NCBI GenBank assembly: GCA_009760855.2
Contig: WPIO01000033.1
Span: 1,838,501-1,902,500, forward strand
DNA from: Cristatella mucedo
Lineage: Eukaryota > Bryozoa > Phylactolaemata > Cristatellidae
Direction of reading: 5' to 3'
Length of the DNA stretch: 64,000 nucleotides
Both the position numbers and the translations under genes were made by a program. Shown piece by piece: positions 11,802 to 24,749 of the stretch. Each line of letters opens with the position of its first letter. The stretch's first letter is position 1. The notes beneath the pieces were generated by a model. That model was given only the letters and a program-made list of their open reading frames with translations, had not been told where the DNA came from and ran no database searches.

Positions 11802-12083
11802 TGTTGGGTGCGCCTGCGGCTTATGCTGTTTTATGTAGCGAAGCGCTTTGACATTAATGTACAGGCCTCACCTGTGGCCAATAGATAAGCCATTGACGCA
11901 GCGCAGCGTCAAGCCACTAATGCACATTATATTTCGTGTCGTCTGCTGCGATTAATCGCGCTCTCATATATGTGCCCGTTGAGAGTAATAAAAGAGAGTT
12001 TCGTTCACCGCGAACGTTCGCCTGCCGTGTCTCCGTGAGACTCCCGCGAAAACAGCCGCCGCCGGAGCCACTGTCATACAACG
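11802..12083 (+). repeat. 3' LTR
   Basis: About 282 bases, TGTTGGGTGCG to CATACAACG. It contains an AATAAA polyadenylation signal that the 5' LTR has lost. Confidence 0.85.
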
Positions 12084-12234
12084 TCAGTATTTTAAACGGG
12101 ATCGAAGGAATCTATGTATTGCGACCAGCAGGCGACCCGACAGCTCTTGAGTTCTAGAAGCTTTAGCGAAGTATCCAAATAGCCAGCAGCGCAAGACAAG
12201 CTATCAAGTCACAGGCTGCTCCTTATGAAGACCG

Positions 12235-12462
12235 GCGTAAGCGATGTAAAAGCCCTGGCTATGGTTGCGTGTGTCCCATTTCTAGCTCTTGCAATTCAAG
12301 AGCCACGTGTCTGACTTAGAGTTAACGACGGCGTTAAACACTCACCTTGCGTAAGCGATGCAAAAACCCTGGATACGGTTGCGTATGTCCTATTTCTAGC
12401 TCTTGCAATTCAAGAGCCACGTGTCTGACTTAGAGTTAACGACGACGTTAAGCACTCACCTT
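12235..12462. repeat. 114-bp tandem duplication
   Basis: Two adjacent units (12235-12348, 12349-12462), both starting GCGTAAGCGATG and ending CACTCACCTT, with about ten differences. Each carries a small hairpin, GCTCTTG-CAATT-CAAGAGC. No coding role is apparent. Confidence 0.85.
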
Positions 12463-13275
12463 CTTCTGCCCAGTCGCCGTTTCACATCTTAAACATATAG
12501 AGGTTTTGGCAAAATGGTCCAACTTCAAACTTAGTTGAACTATCCTATACGCTTCTCTGAAGGCCCCATTCACGGTCAATTTACAAGATGAAGGTACGAG
12601 AGATTGTTGTACGATACGTACGTACCACGACGACTTTCTCAGCTTACGTATTTGGATACAATGCCGCATACTTTTTCTGCAATTCTCTATCTGTTAGAGA
12701 TCCCAAATTTTATAAGAGATTATGCGTGCGCTAGTGCCAAATATTTTGCACCTCCAGTTCGAAATAAGCGGACGCGTTAATAATCCTGTGAAGTACCACG
12801 GAGCAAATAATGCTCAATAAACGGAGATAAATAAATAGAATCACCTCAATTATTGGCCTCAGATTAAGCTTAGCATCGATTTCGATTAGAGAACTGAGTC
12901 ACATTTACTGTAGGTGACTCTTTAATCATATGTATGCCTGAAGTACAAAATAATAAAGCTCTTTCTCGAATCTTGGAACCATCTGGCATGGACTGGGAGT
13001 CGCAAACGTGCATCGGAATATCAGAATATTAATCCAGACCCGATTTTTACTTGAAGAGGGAGAAATAATGCAGTAAATACTTACATTGAGAACCCCAACT
13101 TCTCAACTCGAACTTTTAGTGAACGCTGTGTTTCCAATAATTCTTATTAGTATCTGCGTTTCGTGCTTTTAGAGTCTTCACACTGTAGTAATAAATGGCG
13201 AAAAAATAGCGCTAAATTTAATCCGAGCCTCTTAGCGCTCTATAAAATCTTTGAAGCTACGCTTACTTACTTACT
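12463..13275. other. Intergenic, no feature recognised
   Basis: AT-rich; only short chance ORFs. Confidence 0.6.
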
Positions 13276-13412
13276 TATAGTTCATTTGTATAGTGCCCCA
13301 AGAGAGCTTAATCTCTGTTCAGGCGATTCACATATGCCTCAGGGCTCGAGCCAACGATCTCAGCCAGACCTTGGTCGGGGCGAGCACCTTAACCGCTGGA
13401 CCAATTCAGCTC
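13276..13412 (-). mobile_element. SINE-2 copy
   Basis: On the minus strand it reads a tRNA-like head with AAGGTGCTCGCCCCGACCAA, a B-box region around GGCTCGAGCC, then the family tail GCCTGAACAGAGATTAAG and CTCTTGGGGCACTATACAAA. It ends in repeated TAAG. This copy carries the 3' hairpin shared with LINE-B. Confidence 0.85.
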
Positions 13413-14544
13413 GCGCTTAAAGCCCTGTCGGTGTACGACCATGCAAGCAAATACGTTGTAGCACTATTCCGGCGGCAAACCTATAGAAGATACTTAAAAA
13501 GAGAGAGGTGCAGAAAAGTGAGCCGGTATTCAAATGCCAAGGACATTTCAGCCCACTGGCTAGCCTCTTGATCTTTAACGACAACCGTCCTTGTGGCACT
13601 TTTCACCTTTATCCTCACATTTTGTTTCGAAGGCTTGTCGCAGACCAGCACGACAGGTCAAGGAATACCTCCTACCTAAAAAGAAGACTCGCTCTCTATA
13701 TGGTTAGGAGCCATTGCGAATCACCTGCAGCGGACGTTCCTCAGCGCCTGAGCAGTTTTTCTCAGAAACTAGTTGCCGCTGCACGCGAGAGCCCCTCCTT
13801 CTGCGGGCCACCTGCGGGTGCCGCTGAGCCCACCTGCGGGTTGCTGGCGCGAGTTCGGGGAATGGCCTGTCCGATGATTCGACTATAATGAGCGCCGAGT
13901 CGGCGCCGGCCAGCGAAGGCTCCCTCGGAGGTATTATCGATCGTTTCAGGCCAACGGATTGCTTTTTACTGAAGCCACAATTAAAGGCTTATTTTGATTT
14001 TACTGGTTGTATGCTTTTTCATTTTAGCCATGGTTCCAGCATATATTTTACCCTTAAAAAGCTTGCAAATGTATTTTACACCAAGGAATGAAGATCTGGG
14101 CCGATCTTGGAATCGCCGGGACCTGTCTTTTGCTGATCACGGCCGAGATACTGCTTGCTGTCTGATCCAAGCTGTATGGAATCTAAATATCATTATCGGG
14201 ATAACTGGTTCATGCTGAGACTTTAGTCTTTGTAGACCAATTATGATAGCCCTCAACTAAAAGTGGGAGGGCTGTGTGAATAATAATAGTCGAGAGACGC
14301 TGAGTTGTAATGGGCAAACGTGGCATGCAGAGAAAGTCATCAAGGTCGGTCTAACATATTAAGTGAACTATTGCTCGTTATCAGCTACTCTTGCTTATAA
14401 TTTTGAAGCCACCAAAAATAGCAAGTCGGTGGAAACCCTGCCGACCTCAGAAGCAGGAGCTGGAATTTTGAGTGACTATGAAGCAGAAGGAGCAAGTGTC
14501 AAGAAACAAGTGTGCGACGCTACGGAGAGACTCTGACTCTGCAC
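13413..14544. other. Intergenic, no gene recognised
   Basis: Contains a GC-rich stretch (13730-13880) with repeated CACCTGCGGG words inside a 126-codon ORF that has no family features. It leads into the truncated LINE-A copy. Confidence 0.5.
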
Positions 14545-15865
14545 TCGGCAGTTATAGCTCTGCTAGATCTGTCAGCTGCCTTCGACACCATTGACCGCGA
14601 CGTTCTAGTTGGACGATTTAGAACAACGATCGGTCTGGCAGACGAGGCACTGGCATGGTTTAAATCGTACTTCTCTGATCGTGTTCAATCCGTGTCGAGC
14701 GGTGGTCATTTCTCACACGAGACTGGTCACCTGTGGAGTCCCTCAAGGGTCCGTACTCGGTCCCTTGCTGTTCTCCATATGTACTCAACCTCTGGGAAAG
14801 TGATTAAGGCCCATGGAATAGGATATCCTTTTATGCTGCCGATACTCAGCTGTATTTATCATTCAAACCGTCGGAAGCTGCTGCAGCAACTGAGAAACTG
14901 AATGCTTGCCTTGCCGATATTCGATCCTGGATGTCGAGCAACTTCTTGAAACTAAATGACGATAAAACCGAACTGCTGCTCATAGGACACCCTAAGCGTG
15001 TGGCTGGATTAAAAGGCTTTGCTCTTCGAATAGGTGATGCTATTGTGTAACCATCACCACGAGCTCGAAATTTAGGTGTCGTTTTCGACAGCTGCCTACA
15101 TTTTAAAAGCTTCATTCAGAAGACTGCTTCTACAGCTAGCCATCGCGTCCAATCCCTATCAAAGATTAGGAGCTGTCTTCCACAGTGGCTTGCAAAAAAT
15201 GTACTAGCTCCTTAGTTCTGTCTCGGCTTGATTATTGTAATTCCATTTTGGCTGGGCTATCAAAGAAAGCAACGAGGCCACTGCAGCTGATTATGAATAT
15301 GGCGACAAGGCTAGTCTTCAAGTTCCAGAGGTTTGAGCACGTTTCTCCTTTGCTAAAAGAGCTAGGATGGATGCCGGTTGACCAACGGATACAGAGCAAA
15401 GTTCTTGCGCTGACCCACAAAGCCCGCCACGGCTTGGCTCCCCCTTACCTAGCTGAACTGCTGCATCAGTTTAGCCTCTTCGCGCCCTCAGGTCCTGTGT
15501 GGACAATAAATTAGCTGTTACATTCCTCCGCTTAAAGACCGTTGGCGACAGAAGCTTTAGCTCTGCAGGTCCTAGACTGTGGAACTCGTTTCCAAAATTC
15601 TTACGCAACGACAACTACTCTCCTGCTGCCAACTATGGCTCATTCTTTTCTGCGGTCGTGAGCTGCTACTTCCACGCTACTCACTACCTCAACCGCTCTC
15701 CTGACTCTGCTATACTTCCCAATTTCTCTTTGTTGCGTGAGACGAAGTCTGTTGGCTATCGAATGCGTACCGAAAGCCACATAGGCTGTGAGTGAGCTAT
15801 ACAAAACTCTCCTGCGTAACACCCACATAGTCTTTATAGCTTTGTGTAGTTACAGAGATACATCC
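14545..15865 (+). mobile_element. LINE-A copy 1, 5'-truncated and frameshifted
   Basis: A non-LTR reverse transcriptase of the CR1/L2/Rex type. It opens in the fingers/palm with LLDLSAAFDTIDRDVLVGR and AWFKSYFSDR, shifts frame, then gives CGVPQGSVLGPLLFS. The catalytic Tyr-Ala-Asp-Asp region near 14835 is damaged by a frameshift. The C-terminal part follows in pieces: [50 protein letters not shown]. The 3' end GTTACAGAGATACAT matches other LINE-A copies. A dead fossil. Confidence 0.88.
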
Positions 15866-17132
15866 ACGCTTGCTCATCTAAGTAAGACACGTGTGAGCTC
15901 GAACCTTTCAACAAATACAAAGATTCTGCTAAGTCATAAGTTAATGCCCTTTAGAGCACCGGTCGGTAAACAGGCTTAACTCCGCGATAATTAAGAAGCA
16001 CGACCTTATGAAAGGCTCTTTTTCGGCAAGTCCTTAGAAGTATTGGGGGTTTTCATTTAACACATGAATTTTGCATTATACCTAAAAGTTTCCTACCCTT
16101 TATTTAGAGCCTATTGTCTACCTATTTAAATTAAGGGTACTTGGAGAATAAAGCAAAAATATTGCTTTACGCAATTTACAACGCAGAGCTGGAAAACAAA
16201 GAAAGAGCCGGGAACTCTTAAACTGTTCTTTCGCTTGATGTCAGCATACTCAAATTGTGAGGCCAGAACTAAGCTGAGAGGCCCAACATTGACATTGACC
16301 TTGAGATTCGGCCAATTATATGAAAAAGTGGGCATAGCAACCTTGATCCACCTAGTCAGTGTAAGGGGGCAAGATTCCATTAGTTCCAGGCCTGCCAGAG
16401 TACGAATTTCTTAGCTGACTATCAATTTTACTCAATGAACACTCGACTTTTCGGAGCAAAATAGTCTTACATGCATGGTGCACCACAGTTGAAAGCTGGA
16501 TTCCAAATTGCGTTGCCAACATATATATTGGATACATATGGAGGCCAACACAGTATCCTCCATAGAAATTGGCTGCAATTCTATCCAAATAGTAACAAAG
16601 CCCAAAATACAGACAATAAAACCTGGCTTCATAACGGACACAGTTTTGCTTCATCTGTATGGTCATGTGACACAGCCTGGTGATGGCCAACGAGCTGCTT
16701 TTTTTCTTGATGTCAGATACGCACATTATTTATCAAGTACTGTGGGACTGCCACATAAAAACTTCAATAATAGAGATTAGTAATCTTAGCTGCCACCTTT
16801 TTATTTAGTGATCTGCTGCTAAGTCCTTTAGTGAGCGAATTGACAATTTAATTTTCTGCCCAAGCCCGCCTGGCCAACCACTGAGTATGTCACTTTGCCA
16901 GTCTCTGCAAGCGTTGGGCTGGCTTTTCACAAGCAGGACAAAGTCAGCAGTTGATCGGCAACTGATTGCTGAATGGCAAACCAAAGTAAAAGATCGGCAT
17001 TGCCTCTGGGTCATGGCAGGTTGTAACTGTCCTGTTCAAATAAACATGCTATCGCTAGAGTATACCCGATGGTTACGGTAAGAATGATCATGCGACTTAC
17101 TTTGGTTTATGAAGGTCTTGTTGAACTGGAAT
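15866..17132. other. Intergenic, no gene recognised
   Basis: A stretch at 16350-16780 has overlapping open frames on both strands (up to 124 codons), but none resembles a known family. Probably non-coding or an unrecognised decayed repeat. Confidence 0.5.
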
Positions 17133-17313
17133 GGTAATACAATTCATTTGGATAGCTCCCTAAGAGAACTTAATATCTATTCAGACGCTTCACATAAGTC
17201 ATGGGGCTCGAGCCCACGACCTCGGTTATCAAATACATTCACCTTGACCTCGGTCAAAATAAATAAATAAAACAAAATAAAGGCGAGCACCTTAACCACT
17301 CGGCCACACCAGT
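17133..17313 (-). mobile_element. SINE-2 copy (long form) with an A-rich insertion
   Basis: The minus strand gives the tRNA-like head, then a long-form middle (GGTGAATGTATTTGATAACC), B-box region and the tail with CTTAGGGAGCTATCCAAATG. About 35 A-rich bases around AAATAAATAAATAAAAC interrupt the head. It lies just downstream of PEX13. Confidence 0.75.
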
Positions 17314-17334
17314 ATGCCTAATGTACCTCAAAAG

Positions 17335-17340
17335 TTTATT
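17335..17340 (-). terminator. Candidate PEX13 polyadenylation signal
   Basis: AATAAA on the minus strand, 178 bases after the PEX13 stop codon. Plausible by position only. Confidence 0.4.
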
Positions 17341-17517
17341 TTAGAATGCTTGGATAAGAGAATAAGTTATGCTCACCGATTGCCACCCATGCGCCGATGA
17401 AGGATTGCATGGACCAGCATGACGTTGTAAGAATCCTTTCTTTCCCCAATCATGACTAGGCTAGGCATTGCTGTTTGCTTAAACACAAACAGTTGTAGCC
17501 TGCCATCAAAGGAATTG

Positions 17518-17699
17518 TCATTTCTGAGCAATCGTCTGATCGGTGTATGCGGCATCGCCTCCTGCTTGACCTCCACTAGAAGCTTTCTTTTTGCTCCTCT
17601 TGCCAAGTATTCGCACATAGTTAGCAGGAACCCAGCCAGTTTTCACACCATCTACGCTAGCAATGAGCCAATCATTATGCTGCAACCTTGGCTGACTGT
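17518..17699 (-). CDS. PEX13: PEX13 exon 5 (second half of SH3, stop)
   Basis: Acceptor ttttag|AC joins in phase 1 to give [20 protein letters not shown]. The SH3 ends [14 protein letters not shown], followed by a short Lys/Ser-rich tail and TGA at 17518-17520. The tail is shorter than in vertebrate PEX13. Confidence 0.93.
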
Positions 17700-20600
17700 C
17701 TAAAAAATACAAATAAGAAGTCAACATACTGTATGTGACGGTAACCGAAACTGGGTATAATGTATATTACTCTAGGCAATGTATATTTTAAATTTTCTTG
17801 AACGTTTGAAAGCTGAGGATGCTTTGTACCCGTCCACGGCATGCCAACACACTGTCATGTACATTCCTCGAACGAACAAATGCAAACACTCACGTGGCAC
17901 AGGGAGCTGGCCGAGGTACTCATGTGACACAGGGAGCTGGCTCAGGTACTAATACGACCACTACAGCATGAATTATGGATGGCGACTGCTTAAAAACAGC
18001 GGGCACCTATCCGTAAGCTCAAAATATGAGACCAAAGCAACAAAGGTGTAGCAAGCATACTACCAAATAAAGATGAACCTTTCTACATGCATATTCTCTG
18101 TATTTACAACCTTTCTATATGGATAAAACTTGTCAAACCGACCCATGAGTGCCGATTAATATGCCAATTAATACATTAGCCCTCGGATGCATATAAGCAA
18201 TCTTTTTGAACTTACACTTACATATTAGCAATGACCTACCAAAATTATGGGAAATCATAATTGGATTTGCAAAGCTGAAAGTTTAAAAATTATATTTTTA
18301 AAATTCGAGTTCGTATTTTGAACATTCATTTTTTAACACAAACTTCAGCCACGTACAATACATGTAGCCATTTCCTTAAACCAAAAGTTCACTTAAAACT
18401 CCTAAACTTGCTGTGGATTATGCCTCCTGGCCACACGTCAGGTGCTGCAAAACTACTTAGGCTTCTACTTACCAATGCCGGTCTGCTTAATCAATCACGA
18501 GGGTGGGTAATTAATGATAGCATTTTCTATAAACGTCTTTTTCTGACCGATTTACAGCAATTGTCGTTGTTCCGAAGGATTCTTTACAAAGACCTTCAGC
18601 TGTTTGTGGTTTTTCCTCAAATCAATGTGACATACACTTCACATCTTTTACTTTGTTTCTCTTCGTGTACTTTTTACTTTATCATTTCGTTGCACCTCGA
18701 GTTGTGTTTCTATGCACTTCTAGAACTGTCCATTATTCTCTATCAGAAAATGGTTTCCTTAATATGCAAATCAAACCATGTTAAACTTTGTACTTTTTTC
18801 TTGGAAAATTGTAGCAAAATTCTAAGAAATTGTTATGATGAATTTGAAAAATGTATTTAACTTTTTTACATGAGAATATAACACTCCCATTGTTAAATAC
18901 TTTGAAATGTTACTAGCTTACAAGACATTTTGAACTTACTTAAAAACGATATTAATTTCAAGTAAATTTAAAATTCAATTTATATTTCAATTAGGGCAAA
19001 CTGCACATCTCTTCCTATTGGAGAGTTCTGGCTAGTGAGTCAGCAATAACTTTCGTTTATGGGACCCACGTACATCGAAATAACATTGGTTGACGTTTTG
19101 CACATTATTTATCAATGACGATGCAAAAACAGAGTCTTACTAATCCCAAACTACTTAGCACTATCAATTCAAATTGTTTTCTTTAATTATTTGCTACAAA
19201 TGTTGTTTGCAAAAACAGCAGGTAAGGGACCCCAACTCCAGGTATCGCATGACAAGACCTTTCAGCAAATGTAAAGCACCTAAAAAGAGATTGAGTTCTC
19301 TGAGGGTGTTTTATCAAGTATATTATTATTATTATTATTAGACGTTGTCATGGGAAGGTAAATCTGCCCGAAGTTGCCTGCTGGCCCTCCCTTTCAACCA
19401 CATGGTTTTCACGTCTACCACTAATTCTCCATACCACATTTATTTTTCGTCCATTACTCTCACTTTTTAAAAAGGCTAGTGAATAATTTCTTACTGCACA
19501 ATAACTTGCTTGATGCCATGTAGTTATTTTGCTTGCTTCAACACCTGATGGAACAGAGGAAAGCCGGGATGCTAGGTCTTCCTCCATGTAATGTAATGCA
19601 AAGTATCTCCATCTGTAAATCCACAAAGCCACGAAGACTATGTGGATGTTACAAAGGAGAGTTCTGTATAACAAACTCACAGCCCAAGCGCTTTTGGTAT
19701 GCATTCGATAGCCAACAGACATCATCTCAAGCAACAAAGAGAAAGTGAGAGGCATAGTTTAGTCAGGAGAGCAGTTGAGGTAGTAAGTAGCATGGAAGTA
19801 GCAGTCCAAGACGGCTGTAAAGAATGTGCCATAATCAACAGCAAGAGAATAGTTGTCGTTGCATAAGAATTGTAGAAGCGAGTTCCACAGCCTAGGACAT
19901 GCAGAGCTAAAGCTTCTGTCGCCAACTGTCTTTAAGCCGAGGAATGGGACAGCTAATTTATTGTCCACACAGGACCTGAGGGCATGAAGAGGCTGAAACT
20001 GGTGCAGGAGTTCTGCTAGGCATGGAGGAGTCAAGGCGTGGAGGACCTTGTAGGTCAGCATGAGAACTTTGCTCTGTATACGTTGATCAACAGGATCCAA
20101 GCTTTTTCAGCAAAGAGTACACATGGTAAAACCTCTGGGATTTCTAACTAACCTTGAAGCCATATTCATCGGCAGCTGCAGTAGACAGGTGGCTTTTTTG
20201 GTAGCCCAGCTAAAAGAGAATTACAATAATCTAGCCAAGAGTGAACCTACGAGCTAGCTAAATTTCTTTGCAAGCAACCGTGGAAACAGTTCCAAATCTT
20301 AGATAGGGATCAGACGTGATGGCTAGCTGTGGAAGCAGTCTTCTTAAAGAAGCTTTCAAAATTTAGGCAGCTGTCGAAGACGACAACTAAATTCTGAGTA
20401 CATGGTGATGGTCGCACAACAGCATCACCTAATAGAAGAACAAAGCCCTCTAGTCCAGCCACACTCTTGGAGTTTTCTAGCGTTGTTTAGTTTCAGGAAA
20501 TTGTCCGGCATCCAGGATCAAATGTCTGCAAGGCAAGCATTCTGGGGTCCAATTGATGCTTTTTGTAAAATTGCATATGCTTATGCATTAAGAAAAACAA

Positions 20601-23600
20601 CGAACACAACGGCTATTTGCTTATTTATATGCATTTTTAATTTGAGAGTTCTCAGGCGGCTGGAAGGCAACCAACTTCAGCCGCAGCCTCTCCCACTCCT
20701 GCTCTGACCCCAGCCTCCGCCAACTCCAGCCCTTGCCTCCCCCTCCAGCTACGACCCGACTTATGCTAACTGAAGCATGACTAAAAGCCAAGCTAACTCG
20801 GGTCATGACTGCTCAGGCATTCTAATACCAAAACAAGCAGCACTGGCATGCCATATACATTGAGCATAATCAATATATTGCCTAACTTGGCAATATCGTT
20901 GGATACCATCCGGACTCACAGCACTTCACTACATCTCCTGTCTGCAATGGCCAACTTAGCCAGCCTGAATGAGGATAGATTTGCGTCCAGGTTCTACTGC
21001 TTGCAACCCCCCCCCCTGATAGCATGTCTCAGGCAACTCCGATTGCCGTGGGTACTATTATTTATAAAACGACGCATCTCAGCTTCCAGCAAGTATCCAT
21101 GGCAGTGCACAAGATCATACAATAGGCATCTCCAATAAGCATCTGCAACCCTGTATATGCAAAATCCCAGGAGACGGCTGGCAGATATAAAACGCCTTTC
21201 TTCTTTCACTAATGGTTAGCTGTATAAGTATGTGGCTTTACCCAGTAGACTGTGCTGTAACAGCATCCAAGGCAAGTGCTGGGTGGGACTGCTTATAATC
21301 AAATGTAGTTTTTTCTTATTATATAGTTTCCAGAGCACATTCAAATGGTGCTCCTTCAAATGTCATATGCCCTGACTTTTACTTTGCTTTTGAGAGCCCA
21401 GCATTAACTCAGCATCATTATATATTTTTCTCAGTAATTCCTTCATTGCCAAAAGAATCAAAGCAATTTTAATGCGTTCGAAGGCTCGTTGGATTAAGAC
21501 ACTGCTAACGAGTCTGACCAGTAACGTCTCGTCTCGACTTCTGCAACTCACTGCTTACTGGCCTACCAGCATGTGCGATCAGGCGATTGCAGCTGGTGCA
21601 AAACTCTGCAGCTAGGCTTGTCTGTCGTGAGCGTCGCAGTTGCCACATTACTCCACTTCTCGCCGACCTGCACTGGTTACCAGTCAAGCAACGGATTGAC
21701 TTCAAGGTTTTGTCGCTCACTTTTAGGTCTCTTCATTCTATGGCTCCAGCCTATCTTTCAGATATACTACCCCATCAGGCAAAGCATCGTACCACTCGCT
21801 TTTCGGAATCCAACAGTCTAGAAATACCTCGTACAAACCTTAAATCCTTTGGAGACCGTGCATTTAGCTCGTATGCTCCCACAGCCTGGAACTCCCTCCC
21901 GACCTGCATCAGAACATCCCCTGACCTGACCACATTTAAAAGAAACTTAAAAACATACCTATTTAGGACAGCATTTAGTGGGTCCTTGTGATTCGTCCTC
22001 GATGTGCTTATGCGTGCTGACACTGTTCATGCTGCCACTAACCACATTTGCATGCTGACCCAGTGCATGTAACCCCTAACCATGTTATTCATTTTGTTTG
22101 TTTTTCAAGCATGATTTTACTTACTATTCTATTGCGTATCACTTTGCAGCAAATGTAAAGCGCCTAGAAAGAGATTAAGTTCTCTGAGGGCGCTTTATCA
22201 AGTGCAATATTATTATTATTATTATTAACGCCCTGGGCTGGGTTTGTTCGGCTTATTCAGTAGTATATCAGCTTAAACGACATGATGCATTAAGTGAAAG
22301 TCACCGAAGCAAATTAACATTCTATTGCGTATCACTTTGCAGCAAATGTAAAGCGCCTAGAAAGAGATTAAGTTCTCTGAGGGCGCTTTATCAAGTGCAA
22401 TATTATTATTATTATTATTAACAAGATGATAAACTCACCAGGTGGAGCCAAAGTCACCTGTTGTCCCTGTACAAGGGACAACTCCTCAGGACCTTCAGCT
22501 TGGAAATGGTATAACGCTTGACCAATAACCGGCTCATCACTGCTCAGCCAATTATCTGCACATACAAAAGACGTAAGAATGAAATGACTATGGTAACTAA
22601 ACGGTCAACAAAGGAAATACACACAGCTAACATCAAACGAAGTTGGTCTCTCGGTTCTACACGCACCAGGTAAGCAGCCACCCAGTTCACTATGCATATT
22701 CTTGAAAGATTCTTTATCTCAGTGAACCTACTCAATCTAAAAAAGCAGATCTAGCACATGAACAGTCTACCAAAGCAAATTTTAAATTGATAATGCCTAA
22801 GCCTTAAAAAATGCCAACTAAGCAGGTATTCTTGTTAACTAGTCAAGCAAATGACTACATGCTCAACTCACTTTCAGTTAATAATATCCATTCTACGTAT
22901 ATTTAGAAGCAGATGTAACACGGCAATATGACCCGGTCTTAGCATATAGAAGATCTTCAGAGCAATCCACTTACAGAACAGAGGGCTAGAGACAGAAGTC
23001 ATTAAACAATATGACCCGTTACTAGCATATATTAAATTAGATAATAGATTTCAATTTATTGTTTTGGGTACAAACTGTGTTTTCCTAATCCCTTATGCAA
23101 AAATCAGTAGAAAATGGATATCGTTCCACAAAAACATAAGAGTAATATGAATAGAAGTGCAACAGTGTGTGTGCCTTAAACAAACACTTTAGTTTAGGAT
23201 ATTGCAGTGTAAAAGAATAGTGAATAGCCATATTTGTTTGACATGGCATCAAGAGGTTGCTTGCAACCAGATGATGCACTTAGCTATGTGAGCGAACAAA
23301 TTACCAAGACGAGAGCAAGAAATTACTTAGTGAAAGTATCTGTTAAGGGAGGGTGAAGACATGTGTTAAGATGTACAAGACCTATAAAGCATATGTCGGC
23401 ATGCCTGTCAGTGATCAAGGCAAGCCTTGGGCACCTCATTTCACATGCTACCCCTGAGGAGAACCATTGCTGTTTTCTAGATATAACTTCTTCCACAATA
23501 TTACTAATGTAAAAAATATAAAAATTTTTAAGTTATATAATTTTGATATGTTCACAGGCTGATACAGGTGAAGAAAGAGAGCCATGAAGTTTGCTGCCCC

Positions 23601-24718
23601 AAGAATTTGGCACGAAACAACAGACCACACATTCAACTGCTACTTCTGCATTATGGACCCTTCCAAACGTTGAACTAGCAAGAGTGTGCCTCCCATCACG
23701 TGTCCATACATTCCTTCATCTATCGCCCTAATAGCACACAACTCTGAACTCCCTATTCATTTCCCTCAGGAGAGGGATCACTTAACTTCAGGAGAAAGCT
23801 GCAAGCCAGAAAGCAAGAAAGATATTGCAGGTCCAGATTACAATTTCACATATGCAGCTGAAGATAGAAAAATAAATGGCCATAATCCTTAACCAGAAAG
23901 GCCTACACGATCTAATCTGAGACCTTGGTCTTACCAAGTCGAATGCTAAGCTTCTGAGATGTAGGTTCAAGGAGTGGAACTTGTTCGATGAAAGTGTGAA
24001 AGTGACGGTTCAGAGATGGCATCACCAACTTTTCACAACTTTTTCAGTCGGGAAGATGGGTGTGCTTCTGCAATAGTGTGGCTGGTCTGTTCGACGCAAT
24101 GGGTATCACTTGTAACCCGAGTGAATGATGCCTATTCATAGACAGTCATCCAGGAACCCCAAAGCCGTGCTGCCTCAAAACTGGAACAAGTATCTATTTC
24201 TCCCTATGGCTCACTCTGCACACCTCAAAGACAACTATGCCACTGTCAAGATACTGCTGAGTGCCTTGAAGAGTGGTGACTATGGCTGAGAGGTCATTGG
24301 AAACTTCAAAATAGTGGCATTCCTGGTGGGCCTCCAATGCGGTTTCACGAAGTTTCCTTGTTTTCTTTGCCCATGAGACAGCCCAGACATCAAGGACTAT
24401 CAATTAATCAATCAGGACTAGCACACAAGGGACTGGCCACAGTGGTCCGATTTCTCTTTAGGGAAGAACAGCATCAAGTGCAAGCCACTGGTAGACCCTC
24501 AGAAGGTGTTGATGCCACCGTTACACATCAAGTTAGGTTCATCAAGCAATATCTCACGGCTCTGGATAATGAATCAGCAGCTTTCAAGTACCTCCAACAT
24601 GTCTTTCCACAGCTGTGGAAGGCAAAAGTAAAAGCTAGCACCTTTGTCGGACCACAGACAAGGTAGATTATGGCATGACGAATTTGCTAAGAAGTTAAAC
24701 AAGAAAGCCAAGAGAGAA

Positions 24719-24749
<31 letters not shown>

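Larger units (their letters stand above)
9862..12083 (+). mobile_element. Complete non-autonomous LTR retrotransposon
   Basis: Two direct LTRs (9862-10126 and 11802-12083) flank a 1.7-kb interior. Both LTRs begin TGTT and share long blocks such as CCTCACCTGTGGCCAATAG and GCCATTGACGCAGCGCAGCG. A purine tract GGGGGAAGGAA (11791-11801) sits exactly before the 3' LTR, as expected for plus-strand priming. The flanks GTCGG (left) and GTCAG (right) may be a 5-bp target duplication with one change. The interior has no protease, reverse transcriptase or integrase, so the element must borrow enzymes. It holds two short ORFs and a tandem-repeat tract. A clear primer-binding site was not found. Confidence 0.85.
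17700..22438 (-). other. PEX13 intron 4
   Basis: A 4.7-kb intron. It holds a LINE-B tail (19262-19340), a LINE-A 3' part (19588-20550), a LINE-B 3' part (21490-22230) and another LINE-B tail (22319-22421). The 180-codon ORF at 18318-18860 is in AT-rich sequence with no family features. Confidence 0.85.

Noticed and set aside
16350-16780. Overlapping ORFs on both strands (up to 124 codons)
   Set aside because: No family resemblance, no splice context, and frames overlap on both strands, which is typical of chance.
18318-18860. 180-codon ORF in PEX13 intron 4
   Set aside because: AT-rich, Phe/Leu/Ile-heavy chance frame with no motif, inside an intron and antisense to the gene.
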